Notes: generated by a model not told the origin, from the letters alone. Shown: positions 1-9,580, numbered from the stretch's first letter. The stretch is DNA of 64,000 bases from Candidatus Pantoea varia (GCF_900115075.1 NZ_FOVG01000003.1:186001-250000), one strand, 5' to 3'. Numbers and translations: made by a program.

Positions 1-555
1 CCAGTGGTCCCGGGGCATTATTACTGCATACTTCAGAACCGACATATACGTTGAAAAAATGAGGCACGATTGTCTCTTTTCATCAACGCAGCATGCTGTC
101 TGATTCAATTGTTTTGATCTTCTGATAATAGTTGTAACTATCTCAATAAATTCATACTCATCGAACCTGACAGTCACCCCATTACTTGCTGATAATCTGA
201 AATATTCATCACTGAAATAAACAATCCTGATAAGCCGTTTTAACTGATTGTTTTTTAATACCGTGGCAAGGCTTTCAAGCAGAACATCACGCAGGGCCGT
301 TACAGGCTGGTTATGGACATGATTAATTCTCTTCAGCTCACTCAGAAGGGAAAAAGATAGTCTTTCAACCACCCCTCTTAGTAAATCTTCTTTATCAACG
401 AAATGCCAGTATACCGCACCCCGCGTGACCCCGGCCTGAGTCGCGACTGACTGAAGGGTGGTTCTGGATATGCCTGAGTGACAAAAGCATACTTCTGCCG
501 CATTCAGTATTTTCCTGCGTGTAGCATCAGTTACTATCTTCGTAGTCCTGACCAC
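1..555 (-). CDS. TetR/AcrR-family repressor (3' end beyond window)
   Basis: The frame is open from a GTG at 555 to the window edge (185 codons), preceded by a GAGGTGG ribosome site. It begins VVRTTKIVTDATRRKIL and continues with a TetR helix-turn-helix of the AcrR/TtgR/SmeT type: an RTTLQSVATQAGVTRG segment, then the hallmark AVYWHFVDKEDLL recognition-helix region. AcrR relatives are about 210 residues, so roughly 30 are missing. It lies about 80 bp downstream of the RND permease on the same strand, beyond a hairpin, and may regulate that pump or a neighbour to the left. The family and orientation are clear; the target is inferred. No ATG start is available in this frame. Confidence 0.8.
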   Translation of the reverse strand, partial: MVRTTKIVTDATRRKILNAAEVCFCHSGISRTTLQSVATQAGVTRGAVYWHFVDKEDLLRGVVERLSFSLLSELKRINHVHNQPVTALRDVLLESLATVLKNNQLKRLIRIVYFSDEYFRLSASNGVTVRFDEYEFIEIVTTIIRRSKQLNQTACCVDEKRQSCLIFSTYMSVLKYAVIMPRDHW

Positions 556-602
556 AGTTTACCACCTCAGACTATTCATTCTCAGCATTCAAACCACAAA
601 GT

Positions 603-630
603 ACTGACAGGGGTTCCCTCCCCTGCCAGT
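603..630. terminator. Hairpin between RND operon and TetR gene
   Basis: An 11-bp stem with one mismatch (ACTGaCAGGGG against CCCCTGcCAGT) and a 6-base loop sits just after the RND permease stop codon. No U-run follows on the minus strand, so it may be an mRNA 3' stabiliser or a weak terminator. Confidence 0.45.
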
Positions 631-636
631 GTTTTG

Positions 637-3600
637 CTACTCAGATTTACTGTTACTGACTTTTTTACTATTGCCAAGCCAGCCCGAAACTAAAACATAA
701 AATAATGGGATGTAAAATATTGCCAGTACGGTGGCCGTAATCATTCCGCCTATCACGCCGGTCCCTATTGCATGTTTACTTCCTGAACTGGCCCCTGTTG
801 CAATGGCCAGCGGAATGACTCCCACAATAAACGCCAGAGATGTCATGATAATAGGGCGTAATCTGACCCTGGCGGCCTCAATAGCAGCTTCATAAATAGG
901 GGTGCCATTTTTCTCATGTTCATCACGGGCAAACTCCACAATTAATATGGCATTCTTTGCAGAGAGACCGATGGTGGTCAGTAAGCCGACCTGGAAAAAC
1001 ACATCATTTTCGAGGCCACGCATCAGTGTTGCAGCTACCGCACCAATAATACCCAGTGGTATCACCATAAGAACTGAAAGCGGAATACTCCAGCTTTCAT
1101 AAAGCGCGGCAAGACACAGAAATACAAACAGTAAAGAAATGGCATACAGCATGGGGGCCTGAGATCCAGATAACCTTTCTTCAAAGGAGAGTCCCGTCCA
1201 TGATACATGTATTCCTTCGGGAAGCTGCTTTGCAATCTCTTCCACTGCTTTCATTGCCTCGCCTGAACTATGTCCTTGCGCTGGTGAACCTAAAATTTCA
1301 ATAGCCGACTGACCGTTATACCGCTCCAGTTTTGGAGAACCGTAAATCCATTTACCGGTAGCAAATGACGAAAATGAAACCATATTGCCGTCACTGTTTC
1401 GCACATACCACTTGTTAAAATCATCAGGGGATACCCGGGAGTCGGGTTCACCCTGAATATAAACTTTTTTCACTCGTCCATGATCGTTGAAATCATTTAC
1501 ATAGGTTGAGCCCCAGGCTGCCGACATCGTGTTATTAACATCAGAGAGACTGAGCTTCAGCGCACGCACCTTTTCATCATCAATTATCACCTGATACTGC
1601 GGCTCATCGTTCATTCCATTAGGCCGGACCATGGAAAGCGCCGGATTTTTGGCTGCCATACCCAGAAACTGATTTCTGGCCTGCATCAGCTTTTCATGCC
1701 CGCTGCCGCTTCTGTCTTCAAGGAAAAGGTTAAAACCAGTGGCATTACCGAGCTCCATCACTGCTGGTGGTGCAAAAGCAATTACCGTAGCTTCCTTTAT
1801 CGTGCTGAAAAAGCCCATTGATCTGCCCGCTAACTCAAATACACTGCCCTTTCGTTCGCTCCAGGGTTTTAGCTGAACAAACACCATCGCAGTCCCCTGT
1901 CCGCGCCCGGAAAAGCTGAAACCGCTTATCGCCAGGGTTGATGCAACGACGTCCTTTTCTTGCTCCATATAGTAATCAGAAATTTTAGTCAGCACCCGCT
2001 GCGTCTGGGCTGCGCTGCTGTTCACCGGCATCTGCACCTGAACAAACAAGTTACCCTGATCTTCATCAGGCAGAAAAGCGGTCGGCAGTTGAGGAAAAAG
2101 CACAACCAGAAGCGCCACAATTGCAAAGAAAATAAGCAGTGCGCGTTTTCGTGCGCGTAGCGTTCGCGCAACGCCATTACGGTAAAGTACCGTTCCTCGC
2201 TCAAACTTCCGGTTAAACCAGCCAAAAAATCCTTTTTCCTCATGCTGACCTTTCTTTGCAGGACGAAGAAGAGTTACACAGAGCGCCGGGGTGAAAATCA
2301 GTGCTACCAGCACGGAGAGTGCCATGGCTGACACAATGGTGATTGAAAACTGCCTGTAAATAACCCCGGTTGAGCCACTGAAAAACGCCATCGGCAGAAA
2401 GACTGCTGACAAAACCAGGCCGATCCCAATCAGTGCTCCGGATATCTGCCCCATTGATTTTCGCGTGGCTTCTAACGGTGAAAGGCCTTCTTCCTCCATT
2501 ATTCGCTCAACGTTCTCGACGACGACAATGGCGTCATCAACCAGTAAGCCGATAGCAAGTACCAGACCGAACATAGTCAGTATGTTTATGGTAAAGCCAA
2601 AGGCAGACATGATGCCGAATGTACCCAGTAATACAACGGGTACAGCCATGGTCGGGATTAGCGTTGCTCGCCAGTTCTGCAGGAACAGGAACATGACCAG
2701 GAAAACCAGTGCGATCGCTTCCAGCAGCGTATGCACCACACCCTTTATTGAGGTACTGATGACAGGCGCGGTGTCGTAAGGATAAACAATTTCAACTCCC
2801 GCCGGTAACGTGCTTTTAAGATCCTCAAGCCTGGCGCGCACAGCTTCTATCGTCGCCAGTGCATTAGCCCCGGTAGCCAGTCGCAGGGCGATCGCAGTAC
2901 TGGGAAGATTTTTGTCATATTTCGAGTGTATGGTGTAACTTTCAGCCCCCAGTCCAACTTTTGCCACATCTTTCAACAGCACCCGCGAACCGTCTGGCTG
3001 CACCTTCAAAAGAATATTTTCAAATTGTTCTGCAGTGGTAAATCTTGTTTTCCCGATAATAGTGGCATTGAGTTCAGTGCTGCTTTCTGTAGGCAGTCCG
3101 CCAAGCTGTCCGGATGAAACCTGAACGTTTTGCGCCTGAATGGCCGAAGAGACATCGTTTGGCGTCAGCATATAGCTGTTGAGCTTCGCGGGATCCATCC
3201 AAATACGCATCGCATTCTGAGCACCCATGACCATGAAATCTCCGACACCGCTTACGCGTGACAGTGGGTCCTGAAGCCTGGAAACCATGTAATCACTCAG
3301 ATCGAAACTGCTCAGGCGTGCGTCTTTAGATACCAGTCCGACTATCAGCAGAAAATTTATCTGATACTTGGCTACGCGTATCCCCTGCTGTTGAACCTCG
3401 TCTGGCAAAAGCGGATTAGCCAGCGATAGCTTATTCTGAACCTGAACCTGAGCAATGTCAGAATCAGTTCCCTGATCAAACGTGACGGTAATCGTAAACG
3501 AACCATCAGAATTGCTTTCAGACTTCAGATAGCGAAGGTTATCCATCCCGTTCAGTTGCTGTTCAATAACCTGAACTACTGTGTCCTGCACTGTGTTCGC

Positions 3601-3759
3601 CGAGGCGCCGGGATAATTACCACTGATAGCGATAGCCGGCGCGGCAATGTTCGGATACTGATTAATAGGTAACTTAAAAATGGCCAGAGCACCGGCAAAC
3701 ATGATGACAATGGCGATAACCCAAGCGAATACAGGCCGATCAATAAAAAAGCGTGACAT
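637..3759 (-). CDS. RND (HAE1) multidrug efflux permease
   Basis: Inner-membrane drug/proton antiporter of the AcrB/MexB family, 1040 aa, full length. The N-terminus [17 protein letters not shown] is typical, and two large periplasmic loops separate the membrane blocks. Proton-relay residues are present: the Asp-Asp pair in [16 protein letters not shown] (TM4, near residue 407) and the Lys in [14 protein letters not shown] (TM10, near 940). It starts 9 bp after the upstream fusion-protein gene with a good AAGGAACCGCT ribosome site, so the two are co-transcribed. No outer-membrane channel gene is adjacent; a TolC supplied elsewhere is inferred. Substrates cannot be read from sequence. Its closest paralogue family is AcrB/AcrD/MexB, but the protein is not AcrB itself as far as I can judge. 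Confidence 0.95.
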   Translation of the reverse strand: MSRFFIDRPVFAWVIAIVIMFAGALAIFKLPINQYPNIAAPAIAISGNYPGASANTVQDTVVQVIEQQLNGMDNLRYLKSESNSDGSFTITVTFDQGTDSDIAQVQVQNKLSLANPLLPDEVQQQGIRVAKYQINFLLIVGLVSKDARLSSFDLSDYMVSRLQDPLSRVSGVGDFMVMGAQNAMRIWMDPAKLNSYMLTPNDVSSAIQAQNVQVSSGQLGGLPTESSTELNATIIGKTRFTTAEQFENILLKVQPDGSRVLLKDVAKVGLGAESYTIHSKYDKNLPSTAIALRLATGANALATIEAVRARLEDLKSTLPAGVEIVYPYDTAPVISTSIKGVVHTLLEAIALVFLVMFLFLQNWRATLIPTMAVPVVLLGTFGIMSAFGFTINILTMFGLVLAIGLLVDDAIVVVENVERIMEEEGLSPLEATRKSMGQISGALIGIGLVLSAVFLPMAFFSGSTGVIYRQFSITIVSAMALSVLVALIFTPALCVTLLRPAKKGQHEEKGFFGWFNRKFERGTVLYRNGVARTLRARKRALLIFFAIVALLVVLFPQLPTAFLPDEDQGNLFVQVQMPVNSSAAQTQRVLTKISDYYMEQEKDVVASTLAISGFSFSGRGQGTAMVFVQLKPWSERKGSVFELAGRSMGFFSTIKEATVIAFAPPAVMELGNATGFNLFLEDRSGSGHEKLMQARNQFLGMAAKNPALSMVRPNGMNDEPQYQVIIDDEKVRALKLSLSDVNNTMSAAWGSTYVNDFNDHGRVKKVYIQGEPDSRVSPDDFNKWYVRNSDGNMVSFSSFATGKWIYGSPKLERYNGQSAIEILGSPAQGHSSGEAMKAVEEIAKQLPEGIHVSWTGLSFEERLSGSQAPMLYAISLLFVFLCLAALYESWSIPLSVLMVIPLGIIGAVAATLMRGLENDVFFQVGLLTTIGLSAKNAILIVEFARDEHEKNGTPIYEAAIEAARVRLRPIIMTSLAFIVGVIPLAIATGASSGSKHAIGTGVIGGMITATVLAIFYIPLFYVLVSGWLGNSKKVSNSKSE

Positions 3760-3768
3760 AGCGGTTCC

Positions 3769-4911
3769 TTACTTCGGCTGAGTTGCGGCCTGATCTGACC
3801 GGAAGGTAGCCGCGGGGTTGGCTTTCACTTCCTGACCTGGCTGAACATTCTGGGTGCCATCAACGATCACACGCTCTCCAGCCTTAAGGCCTTCGCTGAC
3901 GATCCACTGGTTACCGACTAAGCGTTCCGTGACTACTTTTCTTAGTGCGACCTTATTATCTTTCTCAACAACGAGAACCGTTGCGCCCCCATCAGGATCA
4001 CGGGTAAGTCCGCGCTGTGGAACAAGTATTGCCCCTTTCCGGATACCATCCTGTAAGCGGGCTCGAACAAACATCCCCGGCAGTAAACGTCCATCAGGGT
4101 TAGGAAATTGCGCTCGGATTATGACGGAGTCCGTTGCCTCATCCACGGTGACTTCAGAAAATTTAAGACGACCTGGATAGGCATAATCTTTTCCGGTATC
4201 GAGACGCAGGCGAACGTCAGTCTGCTGAGCGCCCCCACTCGATAAAAGCCCTGCCGAGAGGTCCTCCTGAAGCTTCAACAGCGCAGTCGAGGACTGAGGT
4301 ATATCGACATAGATAGGATCGAGCTGCTGAATGGTTGCGATAGCATCCGTCTGATTAGCCGTTAGCAAAGCACCCTGCGTAACCGAGGACCGACCAATGC
4401 GACCGGATATGGGTGCGGTTATTGTGGTATATCCGAGATCAATTTTTGCGGCATCAACTGAGGCCTGAGCCTGAAGCCAGGTTGATCGAGCATCATCTGC
4501 GTCCTGTCTGCTGATGGCTCCATACCTGATGAGTCTTTCATAGCGTTGTGCCAGCAATTTTGCCGACTGCAGCGCAGCTTCTTGTTTTGAAAGTGTTGCC
4601 CGGTAGGATGACGGGTCAATCTGATATAATGGCTGTCCGGCTTTAACTACGCTTCCCTCTTCAAACAAACGTTGTTTGAGAATGCCGCTAACCTGAGGCC
4701 TGATTTCTGCAACCAGGAAAGCAGACGTTCTTCCCGATAACTCGGTAGTCAGCGTAACATCTTCATATTTAAGCGTAATAACTCCAACCTCGTTTGACGG
4801 AGCGGGTGGCATGGCAGATGAACGATCACATCCTGCCAGCAGTAATGTAAAAAGCGTCACGAGATAAGCTTTTGGTGTAAGGAAGGTCCGGATGATCATT
4901 TCAGGGCTCAT
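3769..4911 (-). CDS. RND periplasmic adaptor (membrane fusion lipoprotein)
   Basis: AcrA/MexA-type adaptor linking the downstream permease to an outer-membrane channel. 380 aa. The lipobox LLLAGC near residue 28 predicts lipidation and anchoring in the inner membrane. The two halves of the biotinyl-lipoyl domain flank an alpha-helical hairpin (about residues 100-160), with the second half giving ITAPISGRIGRSSVTQGALL; beta-barrel and membrane-proximal domains follow. The annotated start is just 7 bp from a tandem operator-like repeat; an internal ATG at codon 5 (MIIRTF) is an alternative. It is the first gene of a two-gene operon and divergent from a TetR gene, the classic arrangement for a repressor-controlled pump. 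Confidence 0.93.
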   Translation of the reverse strand: MSPEMIIRTFLTPKAYLVTLFTLLLAGCDRSSAMPPAPSNEVGVITLKYEDVTLTTELSGRTSAFLVAEIRPQVSGILKQRLFEEGSVVKAGQPLYQIDPSSYRATLSKQEAALQSAKLLAQRYERLIRYGAISRQDADDARSTWLQAQASVDAAKIDLGYTTITAPISGRIGRSSVTQGALLTANQTDAIATIQQLDPIYVDIPQSSTALLKLQEDLSAGLLSSGGAQQTDVRLRLDTGKDYAYPGRLKFSEVTVDEATDSVIIRAQFPNPDGRLLPGMFVRARLQDGIRKGAILVPQRGLTRDPDGGATVLVVEKDNKVALRKVVTERLVGNQWIVSEGLKAGERVIVDGTQNVQPGQEVKANPAATFRSDQAATQPK

Positions 4912-4917
4912 TCAAGT

Positions 4918-4945
4918 AGTATGTTCATTCTAGTATATTCATACT
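4918..4945. promoter_or_regulatory. Tandem 14-bp operator-like repeat between pump and TetR
   Basis: Two abutting 14-mers, AGTATGTTCATTCT and AGTATATTCATACT, match at 12 of 14 positions. The second is an AGTAT-ATTC-ATACT palindrome, and the whole 28 bp is bounded by AGTATG/CATACT. It lies between the divergent adaptor and TetR starts, so it is the best candidate for the repressor's binding site. Binding is inferred. Confidence 0.6.
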
Positions 4946-4984
4946 AAAATAAAACATGCAACAGATCTCAGGAGTAAAAAGGCG

Positions 4985-5611
4985 ATGACAGATGTAAGCA
5001 CTGATGGCCTCAGTGAAAAAAGCAGAAACCGTAAAAATCAGGTGCTTGATGCTGCGGCTAAATGTTTCAGAGAGAGTGGTTTTCACGGCAGTAGTATTGC
5101 GCGTATATCAAAAATGGCCGGCATGAGTCCAGGGCACATTTATTATCATTTTGAAAATAAGGAAGCGATCGTTGAGGCACTAATTGCAAGGCAGGAAAAT
5201 ACAATACTTGAGCTTTTCAAGGACATTGCGGTAGGTCCGTCTGATGAAGCACTTTCATCCGCAATGGCACGTTACACCCGAAAAATGGTTGATCACCACA
5301 TGGACCCGGATTTTGTCGGTTTGTGGCTGGAAATTGCGGCAGAGTCATCAAGAAACCCGGCAGTGGCTAAAATTTTACATCTTTCTCATAAAAAAACTGA
5401 AGCGCTTTTAGAAGCACAATTGCAGGCCAGAACGGGTATTACGCAATCAGCTGATCTTAAAAAATTGCGTTCAGTAATGCATATAATACCAATTATATTC
5501 AATGGGTTATCTGTATATTCTTCGATTTGGTCTGACGAGGACAAAACTGATAAGAGTGTGCTTACGGCTAACATCAATGAAATTATCGATCACTTCTTGA
5601 AGGGCTTGTAA
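4985..5611 (+). CDS. TetR-family repressor, divergent from the RND operon
   Basis: 208 aa. The N-terminal TetR helix-turn-helix covers about residues 18-63 (ARISKMAGMSPGHIYYHFENKE), and the ligand-binding C-terminal part is divergent as usual. It is transcribed away from the adaptor-permease operon, and the 73-bp gap between them carries the tandem 14-bp repeat. Repression of the pump and of itself, relieved by a pump substrate, is the expected role by analogy with AcrR, TtgR and NalC-type systems. A ribosome site (AGGAG...AAGG) precedes the ATG. The gene is intact. Its base composition is more AT-rich by eye than the genes after 48 kb. Confidence 0.88.
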   Translation: MTDVSTDGLSEKSRNRKNQVLDAAAKCFRESGFHGSSIARISKMAGMSPGHIYYHFENKEAIVEALIARQENTILELFKDIAVGPSDEALSSAMARYTRKMVDHHMDPDFVGLWLEIAAESSRNPAVAKILHLSHKKTEALLEAQLQARTGITQSADLKKLRSVMHIIPIIFNGLSVYSSIWSDEDKTDKSVLTANINEIIDHFLKGL

Positions 5612-6122
5612 ATTTAGCTTTTTGCCTGGCAAGCTCTCTTCTGCATGGTCTGGTTTACACCTGTTGAATAAACGGCATCGTTTGAAACGGCAGGTATCCA
5701 ACATAGCTTTAAACCTTAAAATAAGTGGTTAGTTTCCGGTGGTTGGCGATCAGTTAAGGTTCTTTCAATTCGCCCGATTTACATCATAGTATTTTGAACG
5801 CCACTGGACAGATTGAGCGAGGAAAAAAGGGAGCAGTCGCAAGCAAGATAGTTGAGGGCTTGTCGGGATTTGGTAGCCGCTTTCATCATGACTCCCTATG
5901 TCCAGTCCTTGCTCTGGAACACTAGCTCGCGCTGAGTCACTTATCTGTTAGGCAGTGTCCGCCTGGAGGTGTGAGTTCAACGGGTCGATAAAACGCTTAT
6001 CCTGCCGAACATCAGACGTTTGTAGCCGCGAAAAGATAACCGGACGCATCGTTTCCTATACATACTCTTTGTGTAGAGTGGCCACGACCATCATCGGATG
6101 GGGCTGACCATGAAAACTAATC
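5612..6122. other. Non-coding interval, nothing recognised
   Basis: About 500 bp without a convincing gene on either strand. A 36-codon minus-strand frame near 5780-5889 has no family resemblance and was not accepted. The interval probably holds debris between the acquired pump and the truncated GntR gene. Confidence 0.4.
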
Positions 6123-6257
6123 ATGCCCGAATTAATGACTGCCTTCTTTACAACTGAAGGATTTGAAGCTTATGTGATCGGCGGCGCTACGATAAGCATC
6201 ATGATCACCATTACGGTAATGGTGATCATCCTTATCAGGTTGTTTCGGAACAAATAG
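6123..6257 (+). CDS. Possible 44-aa single-pass membrane protein
   Basis: A short frame beginning MPELMTAFFTTEGF (internal ATG at 6135) has one strongly hydrophobic stretch of about 22 residues, rich in Ile, Met, Thr and Val, followed by the basic tail RLFRNK. This is the shape of many bacterial small membrane proteins and of some type I toxins. No strong ribosome site is seen before either ATG, and I recognise no family. It sits between the TetR gene and a GntR fragment. Real translation is uncertain. Confidence 0.35.
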   Translation: MPELMTAFFTTEGFEAYVIGGATISIMITITVMVIILIRLFRNK

Positions 6258-6344
6258 CCCGGAACCAGACCTGTTTTATTCGGATTTGTTTAAATTCGTA
6301 TTTTTTCCTGATAGCTCTGCCTGCTTCACACTCCAATGTTAATA

Positions 6345-6620
6345 TGCTGGCGTGACCGCCTGTTCCATATCCGTATTGCCCAGACGAGCGGCAACCCTGC
6401 CTATGGCTTTATGATCGACCACCTGCTCGGTCATCGTTATGGCAGCATGTTCCGCATGTTGCAGGCGCACTATACCCCCCGCGATATGCCTTCTGACTCG
6501 GAATCTGAGCACATGGCGATTCTCTCGGCGCTTGAAAAACGTGATTGTAAGACAGCGAGAAGCGCGATGAAGAAACATATCGACCGGGTAATTGCGACAT
6601 TTGAACGGGCGCAGGAGTGA
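6345..6620 (+). pseudogene. GntR (FadR-type) regulator, C-terminal FCD fragment
   Basis: Only the end of an FCD ligand-binding domain remains: FHIRIAQTSGNPAYGFM, then SEHMAILSAL and KKHIDRVIATFE. These carry the histidines that coordinate metal in this family. About 140 residues, including the winged-helix DNA-binding domain, are missing. The homology begins abruptly near 6350, where the upstream sequence shows no related frame. An ATG at 6336 opens the frame but is unlikely to yield a functional regulator. It is a truncated relic. Confidence 0.75.
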
Positions 6621-6785
6621 AAATTTCTGAATTAAAACCAGGATAAACGGGTGAGTTTTAACAGTGATGTACGCTTCGTGCCAGAATCAGATATTGCAAA
6701 CGAACTCCTATATTAAATATTGGACGCCGTCACTGATGAAACATTATGTCAGGTTCACTAATTAAAAATTAATCGAGGATATCGA

Positions 6786-7277
6786 ATGTATAGCATTTCA
6801 GAAGTAGATAAAAGTGATTCTGCTCTGGCCTTGCTGGTCAGCGAGCTCGATGCCTTTCAGACCGAATTGTATCCTGCAGAAAGTAATCATTGCCTGGACC
6901 TTTCAACAGCAAGTGACGAGCAGCTCCGTTGTATCATCGTGCGTGATGAAGGGGGGATTCCGGCAGGTTGTGGTGCTTTACTCTTTCTGAAAGATGGCTC
7001 AGCTGAGATCAAGCGGGTTTATATTCGACCGGAATACCGGGGCAGGAAGCTGGGAGAGCAGATAGTCAGTACAATCGAGATGATTGCTTCAGAACAAAGA
7101 TCACTCCTATTACGGCTTGAAACAGGGATTCACCAGCGACCAGCGATAGCACTGTATCGCAGATGCGGTTACGAGATATGCGATGCATTTCCGCCGTATG
7201 AAGCAGATCCGTTGAGTGTTTTTATGTTCAAAAAGCTTCCTGATATGCCGCCAGCAGCGGACGTCATTAGCCAGTGA
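6786..7277 (+). CDS. GNAT-family N-acetyltransferase
   Basis: 163 aa, one GNAT fold. The acetyl-CoA-binding motif A reads VYIRPEYRGRKLGEQIV (about residues 78-95), followed by an LETG strand and an ALYRRCGYEICDAF C-terminal motif B. A GAGG ribosome site lies 10 bp before the ATG. Such enzymes acetylate amines of small molecules or protein N-termini; the substrate cannot be told. The next gene, convergent, is a second unrelated GNAT. There is no operon partner. Related proteins are often annotated as generic acetyltransferases near resistance or stress genes. Confidence 0.88.
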   Translation: MYSISEVDKSDSALALLVSELDAFQTELYPAESNHCLDLSTASDEQLRCIIVRDEGGIPAGCGALLFLKDGSAEIKRVYIRPEYRGRKLGEQIVSTIEMIASEQRSLLLRLETGIHQRPAIALYRRCGYEICDAFPPYEADPLSVFMFKKLPDMPPAADVISQ

Positions 7278-7318
7278 AGGGTTTTTGGCAGCGGTTCTGC
7301 ATGCATGTACAGACCTGG

Positions 7319-7870
7319 CTAACTTTCCAATTCTGAACTGGACTCATGTGCCGGGTTTCTCAGGCATAATTGATGTGTGACTTTTTCCATATCAGATAAA
7401 GCAACAAAGCCAGCTTGTTCATAGAACGTGAATGCCGATGTGGGAGCGTTTGTGTTGATAAAATCAAACCAGCGACCAGCATCCTTAAGTGTTTCACTGA
7501 GCAGGCCGCTGCCAATCCGCCGATTTCTCCATCGAGGGTCTACATAGAAATGTCGCAAACGTCCGGTGACAGCTGATTGCGTAAAAGGATCGATGTTAAG
7601 TCCGCACGTACCAACAATTAAACCATCAGCATAAGCACCCATCAGTTTTTCTCCGGGCCTGTTAAAGCGGTTATGTCCGCTCAGCCAGTTTTCTTCCAGC
7701 CGGCACAGCATATTAAATACTTCAGCCATGCTCTGCGCTTTTAGCTCAACAAACCCTGGGCAGCCCGGGGTAAGGTTTGCGAATTTGATATCCATGAGTC
7801 GTTCCATGATTTCAGCCTTCATATTGTGGACCTGATTAACTGAGTGTCCAGGGTAATAGGCATACTGCAC
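7319..7870 (-). CDS. GNAT-family N-acetyltransferase
   Basis: 183 aa. Motif A appears as FYVDPRWRNRRIGSGLLSETL (about residues 109-129, pyrophosphate-binding loop RRIGSG), with a C-terminal AFTFYEQAGFVAL. The domain itself begins around residue 27, so shorter starts at codon 22 (ATG at 7807, AAGG ribosome site) are as plausible as the ATG at 7870. It is convergent with the preceding GNAT. Substrate unknown. The two acetyltransferases share little outside the CoA site and are not a recent duplication. Confidence 0.85.
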   Translation of the reverse strand: MQYAYYPGHSVNQVHNMKAEIMERLMDIKFANLTPGCPGFVELKAQSMAEVFNMLCRLEENWLSGHNRFNRPGEKLMGAYADGLIVGTCGLNIDPFTQSAVTGRLRHFYVDPRWRNRRIGSGLLSETLKDAGRWFDFINTNAPTSAFTFYEQAGFVALSDMEKVTHQLCLRNPAHESSSELES

Positions 7871-7890
7871 TTACCTTTGTGGCTATAAAT

Positions 7891-7914
7891 GTCCGCTTTG
7901 TACCAGAAGCGGAC
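7891..7914 (+). repeat. Interspersed palindromic repeat, one arm
   Basis: GTCCGC-N12-GCGGAC hairpin with loop TTTGTACCAGAA, matching the second arm of the family found across 7.9-40.5 kb. It lies in the divergent gap upstream of the GNAT gene. Confidence 0.7.
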
Positions 7915-7939
7915 TGAAGCAGTGAGATCAATCCTTTAT

Positions 7940-8305
7940 TTATTTATCCGGTATGCATACCCGGATACGGTGCCCATCAGGATCAAGCGCAACGAACGTT
8001 TTGCCAAATACAGCCTGTTTAGGTTCCTGTTCAATCTGCACACCACTGCCAGACCACTGCTGATAAAGTGCATCAACTGCCTGAATATCATTCACCATGA
8101 AACTTAACTCAGTTCGGTTACCTTCGCCGCAGGATACAAAGTCACTCGATTTTATTGACCATAAGCCAAGGTTCATACCATTATCAAATGAAAAAGCAAC
8201 CCATGTTGGAAGCATTACGTCTGGTTCGGTTTCAAACAGATTTTGATAGAATTTGCTGCTGATAATCGGATTATCAACATAAAGAATAATCAGGTTAGGT
8301 ATCAT
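7940..8305 (-). CDS. VOC-family (glyoxalase/bleomycin-resistance fold) protein
   Basis: 121 aa, a single pair of beta-alpha-beta-beta-beta modules. Typical elements are the opening LIILYVDNPIISSKFYQNLF, the central TELSFMVNDIQAVDALYQQW and the closing FVALDPDGHRIRVCIP. Relatives include PhnB-like and bleomycin-binding proteins, but metal ligands are not clearly conserved and no enzymatic role can be assigned. AAGGAT precedes the start. It is divergent from a WYL-domain regulator (8362), a pairing seen commonly in enterobacteria in which the regulator controls the VOC gene; that regulator is interrupted by a stop codon here. Confidence 0.85.
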   Translation of the reverse strand: MIPNLIILYVDNPIISSKFYQNLFETEPDVMLPTWVAFSFDNGMNLGLWSIKSSDFVSCGEGNRTELSFMVNDIQAVDALYQQWSGSGVQIEQEPKQAVFGKTFVALDPDGHRIRVCIPDK

Positions 8306-8361
8306 GAAACTCTATCCTTAAACACATTGGGCTTCACTATCGCAGGGAGCATTGACAGAAC

Positions 8362-9078
8362 ATGTCAGCATCGGGACCGAAGCGTGCAGAGCGCCTCTTA
8401 AATCTTTTGAAGATTTTGTATCAACATCGTTATCCGGTAAGCGGACACAGCCTGGCTGAAGAGCTTTCTGTTAGCCTTCGCACGCTTTACCGTGATGTTG
8501 ACGCACTGCGTGCTCAGGGGGCCGACATTCAGGGAGAAGCCGGCACTGGATATATCCTCTCACGGAGCCATCATTTGCCACCGATGATGTTTACCCCCGA
8601 ATAGCTCGATGCACTGGCGCTGGGTTTACGTTGGGTGGCCACATATGGTGATGCGGGTATTGCAAAAGCGGCTTCTGAGGTAGCATGTAAGGTTCGGCAG
8701 GGTCTTTCGCAACAGCTCAGGACGCTGTTTGATGATTCGACGTTATTAGCTGGTAAAAGACTGGTTTCTCATTACAATTCTGAAAACCTAAACTCTCTAC
8801 GGAGTGCCATCAGGCGAGGACTGAAAGTCCAGACAGCTTATACAGACAGGCAGGGTGAGGTGAGTCAAAGAACGATATGGCCTTTCGCTTTAGGTTACTT
8901 CTCCGGTGCTATTGTGCTTGCAGCATGGTGTGAAAAACGTAACGACTTCCGTCATTTCGACGTAACGCAATTAGAGTCTCTTCAGCTTGTACAGGAAGTA
9001 TATCCTCATACACGGCATACCTTACTCCGCATGTGGCGTAATGCGGGTCTGGATAACATGACCCTCGTGTATAGCTAA
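8362..9078 (+). pseudogene. HTH-WYL (YafY-type) regulator interrupted by an amber codon
   Basis: One continuous reading frame of 238 sense positions is broken only by TAG at 8602-8604 (codon 81). Before it: an HTH of the DeoR type (SGHSLAEELSVSLRTLYRDV) and the linker LPPMMFTPE. After it: LDALALGLRWV, then the WYL domain with the TIWPFALGYFSGAIVLAAWC core. Homologues read FTPEE[LI]EAL across this point, so a Glu or Gln codon has become TAG. A 5' fragment of 80 aa would keep the DNA-binding domain without the sensor. It is divergent from the VOC gene. Whether suppression occurs is unknown. Confidence 0.85.
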
Positions 9079-9127
9079 ACTGAATGCCATTGTTCCAGAT
9101 AGTACAGGTCTGTTTTTATCTGTGAAC

Positions 9128-9197
9128 AGGCCCCCTTCTCGCTCATAGCGAACCTTGCGCCAAGTCAGTCCGCTATGTGCCAACGACGGACGTTGCC
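9128..9197 (+). repeat. Interspersed palindromic repeat, two arms
   Basis: First arm degenerate (CTCGCTCATAGCGAAC); second arm GTCCGC-TATGTGCCAAC-GACGGAC at 9168-9191 followed by GTTGC. It lies between the WYL pseudogene and the 2-TM protein gene. Confidence 0.65.
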
Positions 9198-9268
9198 GCA
9201 TGAGAGACATCCGCGTAGATAATTGCGGTAGAATGAATGCACGTTTTATGGATGAAAGGTGAAGCACC

Positions 9269-9580
9269 ATGAAAGTTAGTGAGGCAGATTTGCTAAAGTC
9301 AGGTTTTACTGATGCTGATTTGAAAAAAATCAAAAATAACGTTGATAGCTATGGCGGAACTCTGGGTGAGGCTGTAGTGGATTTAAAAAACAGATTCAGG
9401 GTGCTGTTATGGATCGTTTCAGGCTGCACGTTAGTATTTGTATTTCTTCTGTGTTTCTCCTCTAAGCCATACATTTTGGGCGGAGGCATGTCTCTGCTAA
9501 TTGGGGTAGTCATAGTGACGTTTATTCAACCGCCAATGCTGGCCTGGAAGTCGTGGCGTTATTGCCGGTTAAATAAATAA
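9269..9580 (+). CDS. Small two-TM membrane protein, possible partner of DUF4225 protein
   Basis: 103 aa. A soluble N-terminal part (LLKSGFTDADLKKIKNNV) is followed by two hydrophobic segments at about residues 45-62 and 68-88 and a basic tail WRYCRLNK. An AAGG ribosome site precedes the ATG. I do not recognise a named family. Its stop codon abuts that of the convergent DUF4225 gene with no intervening base, which suggests the two were kept as a unit. A membrane immunity protein for a membrane-active partner is one possible role, by inference only. Confidence 0.7.
   Translation: MKVSEADLLKSGFTDADLKKIKNNVDSYGGTLGEAVVDLKNRFRVLLWIVSGCTLVFVFLLCFSSKPYILGGGMSLLIGVVIVTFIQPPMLAWKSWRYCRLNK

Noticed and set aside
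5780..5889. 36-codon minus-strand frame MMKAATKSRQAL
   Set aside because: No family, no membrane helix or conserved context; likely chance.
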